The translations under genes and the position numbers were made by a program. Positions 60,612 to 64,000 of a stretch of 64,000 nt of DNA are shown here, one piece after another. The notes under the pieces were generated by a model that did not search any database, was not told the origin of the DNA, and worked only from the letters and a program-made list of their open reading frames with translations. This stretch comes from Sphingomonadales bacterium UBA2369 (lineage in GTDB: Bacteria > Pseudomonadota > Alphaproteobacteria > Sphingomonadales > Sphingomonadaceae), in the NCBI GenBank assembly GCA_002344055.1, contig DDTH01000002.1:1-64000 (forward strand), read 5' to 3'. The stretch's first letter is position 1, and the number at the start of each line of letters is the position of its first letter.

Positions 60612-62072
60612 TTACCCGAAGAGAAAATCCGATTTCTTCTCAAGCGCGTTGGCGAGCGTCCTGAGACGCCGTTCCACCGTCTCGCCGAAGCTGGCCGCTT
60701 CGCTTTCCGGCAACCAGAGAACAAGGCGCTCGCCTTCCACCGACAGGCTGGAATGCTGGAGCGGCTCGGCCACGCCCGCGCTGAGCCGCTGGGCGAGGCG
60801 GATGGCGAGGCCCCAATGGCGCGCGCGGCGGATGGCGTCGGGCGGGCACAGGCCAGTGACGCCCGGCATCGGCAGTTCGCCGCTGCCGCCGAAGGAGGTG
60901 TAGAGCGTCTGCGCCATGAGCGCCCGGCCCGGCGCGTCGATCCCGACCCAATTGGCGTGCAGGGCGAAGGCGACGCCGCGCTCGGCGCGGAAATCGGGGT
61001 GGGCGGCCCAGGCGACGTCGGACAGGTGACATGCGGCACGGCGGATTCGTGCTGACGCGGGCGCATCGTCGAAGATGGCCCCGATCCAGCCGTCGATCAG
61101 ATCGCCATGCTGGGGAAAGCGGCCGAGCCTTGCGCCCACTTCGTGCGTCGCGGCGATCAAGGGGTCGATGCGCCGCGTTTCCGCGTCCAGGTCGTCGTAA
61201 AGCAGCCCTTCCCGGATGCCATAAGCCGAAGCGACCAGTTTGGCGGGCCTCAGCGTTTCAACGACCGCGCGGAGCAGGAGCAAGGCGTGCGGGAGTGTCG
61301 GGCCGCGCGTGCCGCCGATCCGGCCGGCGCCATCCTCTTTGCGGAGCAATGCGTTCAGCTTGCGCTGCAGGGTAATGGGCCGCTCGGGCGCGAGCGCGTG
61401 CAAATGGGTGATCGGCAAGGGATGGCCGGTCAGTTCCAGATCGAGCTGCGCCAATGCGCGCCAGGAGCCGCCGACCATGTAGAAGGGACGCCCGGCGGCG
61501 GCCTTGGCGAAATCAGTCTTTTCGAGCGCGCGGCACAGCCTGCGGAGCAGCGCAGCGGGCGTCTTGGCCGGCATTTCGGCGATGCGCAGGACGCCGAGCG
61601 GCAGGGAAATGCGCCGCTTCACCTTGCCGTCCGCGACATCGGCAAGCTCCAGGCTGCCACCGCCGAGATCGCCGACCACCCCATCCGCGTCCGGAATGCC
61701 GGAGAGGACACCGAGCGCGGCCAGCCGCCCCTCTTCCTCGCCCGACAGGATTTCCGGCTCGAAGCCGAGCTTGCGGATTTCGGCGACGAAGGGCGCCGCA
61801 TTGGCGGCGTCGCGCACCGCGGCGGTGGCGAACACGCGGGTGCGGGCGACCTGCATGCGCGCGATCAGCAGGCGGAAGCGCGCAAGCGCCGACAAGGCGC
61901 GGGCCTGGGCGACGTCGGACAAGGTGCCGCTGGTGCCCATGTCGCGGCCGAGGCCGGCCATGACCTTCTCGTTGAACAAAACGAACGGGGCGCGCGTGGC
62001 GCCCGAATAGACGACCAGGCGGACGGAATTGGAGCCGATGTCGACGATCGCGACGGGGGCGGTCTGGATCAT
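60612..62072 (-). CDS. ppx: Exopolyphosphatase/Ppx-GppA phosphatase
   Basis: ASKHA-fold enzyme of 486 aa that removes terminal phosphate from polyphosphate and/or hydrolyses pppGpp. The phosphate 1 loop is AIVDIGSNSVRLVVY, the phosphate 2 loop VGDLGGGSLELADV, and FATAAVRDAANAAPF and ILSGEEEGRLAALGVL lie between. A C-terminal HD-like helical region follows from about residue 300. It overlaps ppk1 by 4 nt, the common ppk1-ppx operon. Ppx and GppA cannot be told apart from sequence alone. Confidence 0.92.
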   Translation of the reverse strand: MIQTAPVAIVDIGSNSVRLVVYSGATRAPFVLFNEKVMAGLGRDMGTSGTLSDVAQARALSALARFRLLIARMQVARTRVFATAAVRDAANAAPFVAEIRKLGFEPEILSGEEEGRLAALGVLSGIPDADGVVGDLGGGSLELADVADGKVKRRISLPLGVLRIAEMPAKTPAALLRRLCRALEKTDFAKAAAGRPFYMVGGSWRALAQLDLELTGHPLPITHLHALAPERPITLQRKLNALLRKEDGAGRIGGTRGPTLPHALLLLRAVVETLRPAKLVASAYGIREGLLYDDLDAETRRIDPLIAATHEVGARLGRFPQHGDLIDGWIGAIFDDAPASARIRRAACHLSDVAWAAHPDFRAERGVAFALHANWVGIDAPGRALMAQTLYTSFGGSGELPMPGVTGLCPPDAIRRARHWGLAIRLAQRLSAGVAEPLQHSSLSVEGERLVLWLPESEAASFGETVERRLRTLANALEKKSDFLFG

Positions 62073-64000
62073 CGGTTTGGCGGTCGCGCGAGAGACAGCT
62101 TGCGCGGCCGGGCATCCCGCTCGCGGATCGCCTCGCCGCGGCCCGACAGCGACGGGTTGGTCATGAAATATTGGTGGAGGTTGAATGGCTCCTCGCCCGG
62201 CGCGGGGGCGATGCGGGTGTAATTACCCTCGCTGTCCAGCCGCCAGCTTTGTTCATTGTCGATGATGTTGGCCAGCATGACCTGATCGAGCACCTGGCGG
62301 TGGACGGTCTCATTCTCCAGCGGCACGGCATATTCGACCCGGCGATCGAAATTGCGCGGCATCCAGTCGGCCGAGCTGATGAACACCTTCGCCTCCCGGC
62401 CCGGCAGGCCGCCGCCATTGCCGAAGCACCAGATACGGCTGTGCTCCAGGAAGCGGCCGACGATCGACTTCACCCGGATGCGGTCGGACATGCCGGGAAC
62501 ACCGGGGCGCAGGCAGCAGATGCCGCGGACGATCAGGTCGATCTCCACCCCTGCCCCGCTGGCCTCGTAGAGCTTGTCGATCATGGTGGGATCGACCAGC
62601 GAATTGAGCTTGGTCCAGATCGCCGCCGGGCGGCCGGCGCGGGCATGCGCGATTTCGGCATCCACCATCGCGATCAGGCCATTGCGCAGATGCTGCGGCG
62701 ACATGGCGATCAGTTCGAGACCGCGCGGCTCGATATAGCCGGTAATGTAATTGAAGATGTCGGCGACATCCCGGCCCACGCGCGGATCGGCGGTGAAATA
62801 GCTCAGGTCCGTGTAGATGCGGGCCGTGACCGGGTGATAATTGCCGGTGCCGAGGTGGCAATAGGTGCGAAAAGCGCCGTCCTCCCGGCGCACGACCATA
62901 CTCATCTTGGCGTGGGTCTTCCACTCGATGAAGCCGTAGACGACCTGCACGCCGGCGCGCTCGAGCGCTGAGGCCCAGAGGAGATTCTGCTCCTCGTCGA
63001 AGCGGGCCTTCAATTCGACCACGGCAGTGACCGATTTGCCCGCCTCTGCGGCGGCGATCAGCGCATTGATGACGGCGGATTGCTTGCCGGCGCGGTACAG
63101 CGTCTGCTTGATCGCGACGACGTCCGGATCCTCGGCCGCCTGGCGCAGGAAGGCGACGACGACGTCGAAGCTTTCGTAAGGGTGGTGGACGATGATGTCC
63201 TTGGCGCGGATCGCAGCGAAACAATCCCCGTCAAACTCGCGAATCCGTTCCGGAAAGCGCGGGGTGTAGGGTTCGAACTTGAGGTCCGGGCGATCGGCCT
63301 CGACCAGGCCGGCAAGATCGCCGATGCCGAGAAAGCCGGTCGCTTCGTAGACGAGGGCGTCGCCCGCCGCGAGGCCTTCGGACACCATCGCGACGAGATG
63401 GTCCGGCATTTCCGCTTCCAGTTTCATGCGGATGACGCGACCCCGGCGGCGCTGCTTGATCGCGGTGCGGAAGAAGCGGACGAGGTCCTCCGCTTCTTCC
63501 TCCACGTCGATATCGCTGTCGCGGATGATCCGGAAAGCGCCGCCGCCGACAAGGCCGTAGCCGGGGAACAAAGTGGCGAACTGGCGGCGGATCAGGGTCT
63601 CGACGGCGATATAGCGGTCGGCATCGCCCGGCAGGCGGATGAAGCGTGGCAGGCTGGCGGGGATCATCACCAGCTCCTGGATCGGCTCGCCATCCGCTTC
63701 CCGCTGCAGATCGAAGATCAGGCTGAAGCCCTTGTTCGGGATGAACGGAAATGGATGGGCCGGATCGATCGCCTGCGGGGTGATGATCGGGTAGACATTG
63801 TCCTCGAAATGGCGGTCGAGCCATGCACCGTCTTCCGCGCCGATCTCGTCCGCGCCGAGCACGGAGACGCCGGCGGCGCGGAGTTGGTCCTTGAGCGTCG
63901 ACCAGACTTCCTGCTGGCTGGCGGTGAGCGCATCCGCCTCGAGTGCGATGGCGGCCAATTGCTGGGAGGGTGTGAGGCCGTCGGCCGATTTCTCCTCGAC
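62069..64000 (-). CDS. ppk1: Polyphosphate kinase 1, 5' end outside the window
   Basis: Makes long-chain polyphosphate from ATP at the membrane. The visible 643 residues start at VEEKSADGLTPSQQLAAIAL and run to the natural stop. They include the segment after the N domain (NKGFSLIFDLQREADG), AIKQTLYRAGKQSAVINALI, and the autophosphorylated histidine region IEWKTHAKMSMVVRREDGAF with TYCHLGTGNYH. A TTG at 63958 opens a shorter frame, but the reading frame continues past base 64000, so the start lies outside the window. It overlaps ppx by 4 nt. Confidence 0.95.
   Translation of the reverse strand, partial: VEEKSADGLTPSQQLAAIALEADALTASQQEVWSTLKDQLRAAGVSVLGADEIGAEDGAWLDRHFEDNVYPIITPQAIDPAHPFPFIPNKGFSLIFDLQREADGEPIQELVMIPASLPRFIRLPGDADRYIAVETLIRRQFATLFPGYGLVGGGAFRIIRDSDIDVEEEAEDLVRFFRTAIKQRRRGRVIRMKLEAEMPDHLVAMVSEGLAAGDALVYEATGFLGIGDLAGLVEADRPDLKFEPYTPRFPERIREFDGDCFAAIRAKDIIVHHPYESFDVVVAFLRQAAEDPDVVAIKQTLYRAGKQSAVINALIAAAEAGKSVTAVVELKARFDEEQNLLWASALERAGVQVVYGFIEWKTHAKMSMVVRREDGAFRTYCHLGTGNYHPVTARIYTDLSYFTADPRVGRDVADIFNYITGYIEPRGLELIAMSPQHLRNGLIAMVDAEIAHARAGRPAAIWTKLNSLVDPTMIDKLYEASGAGVEIDLIVRGICCLRPGVPGMSDRIRVKSIVGRFLEHSRIWCFGNGGGLPGREAKVFISSADWMPRNFDRRVEYAVPLENETVHRQVLDQVMLANIIDNEQSWRLDSEGNYTRIAPAPGEEPFNLHQYFMTNPSLSGRGEAIRERDARPRKLSLARPPNR

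Overview
The window is high-GC DNA from an alphaproteobacterium, almost certainly a sphingomonad (Sphingomonas or a close relative). The main grounds are the Hfq with two Sm domains, the ntrYX-hfq-hflX order, a CckA homologue, a fused IspDF, and intergenic palindromes of the kind common in that family. Nearly everything is chromosomal housekeeping. Genes are tightly packed, many adjacent pairs overlap by 4 nt, and I see no prophage, rRNA operon or CRISPR array.

Layout: 0-5.7 kb holds a partial tRNA-Ser, an MltB-type lytic transglycosylase and a dacC-tmk-holB-metG run. 5.7-12.4 kb is dusB-ntrY-ntrX-hfq-hflX; ntrBC is absent between dusB and ntrY. 12.4-16.8 kb on the minus strand carries an MFS exporter with a LexA-type box upstream, and tatD-MBL-retropepsin-mazG. 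16.9-19.7 kb is a tandem array of three L,D-transpeptidases. 19.7-24.9 kb has ispDF-cinA facing coq10 and lipA, then carbonic anhydrase and an APC permease. 25.1-25.5 kb is a compact GIY-YIG nuclease gene bounded by a 31-bp inverted repeat (one mismatch). 25.5-30.2 kb holds a membrane protein, a GNAT, ettA and a Kef/YbaL antiporter. 30.2-33.8 kb has two small membrane proteins, an orphan copy of the alaS 3' end, and alaS. 33.8-39.3 kb has an M50 protease, an EF-G paralogue, a DSD1-type PLP enzyme and a dicarboxylate symporter. 39.4-40.6 kb is a membrane TIR protein coupled to a proline-rich membrane protein. 40.6-48.1 kb holds a GST, a methyltransferase, a Bcr/CflA MFS, recA, a MOSC protein, a DUF885 peptidase and an alpha/beta hydrolase. 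48.2-52.7 kb on the minus strand is dapA - small HNH-associated-like domain - smpB - cckA - receiver. 52.8-64 kb has slt, greB, a lipoprotein, ppk2, aspS, another lipoprotein, rnd, an I78 inhibitor, ppx and the 3' part of ppk1.

Functional themes: cell-wall remodelling (MltB, DacC, three L,D-transpeptidases, Slt); translation and its quality control (metG, alaS, aspS, dusB, hfq, hflX, ettA, smpB, EF-G-like); two-component control (NtrYX, CckA plus a receiver); and polyphosphate metabolism (ppk2, ppx, ppk1 within 8.4 kb).

Most worth a second look: the inverted-repeat-bounded GIY-YIG cassette, the probable CTG start of hflX directly behind two-domain hfq, the TIR/proline-rich pair, the duplicated alaS tail, and the orphan domain gene between dapA and smpB.
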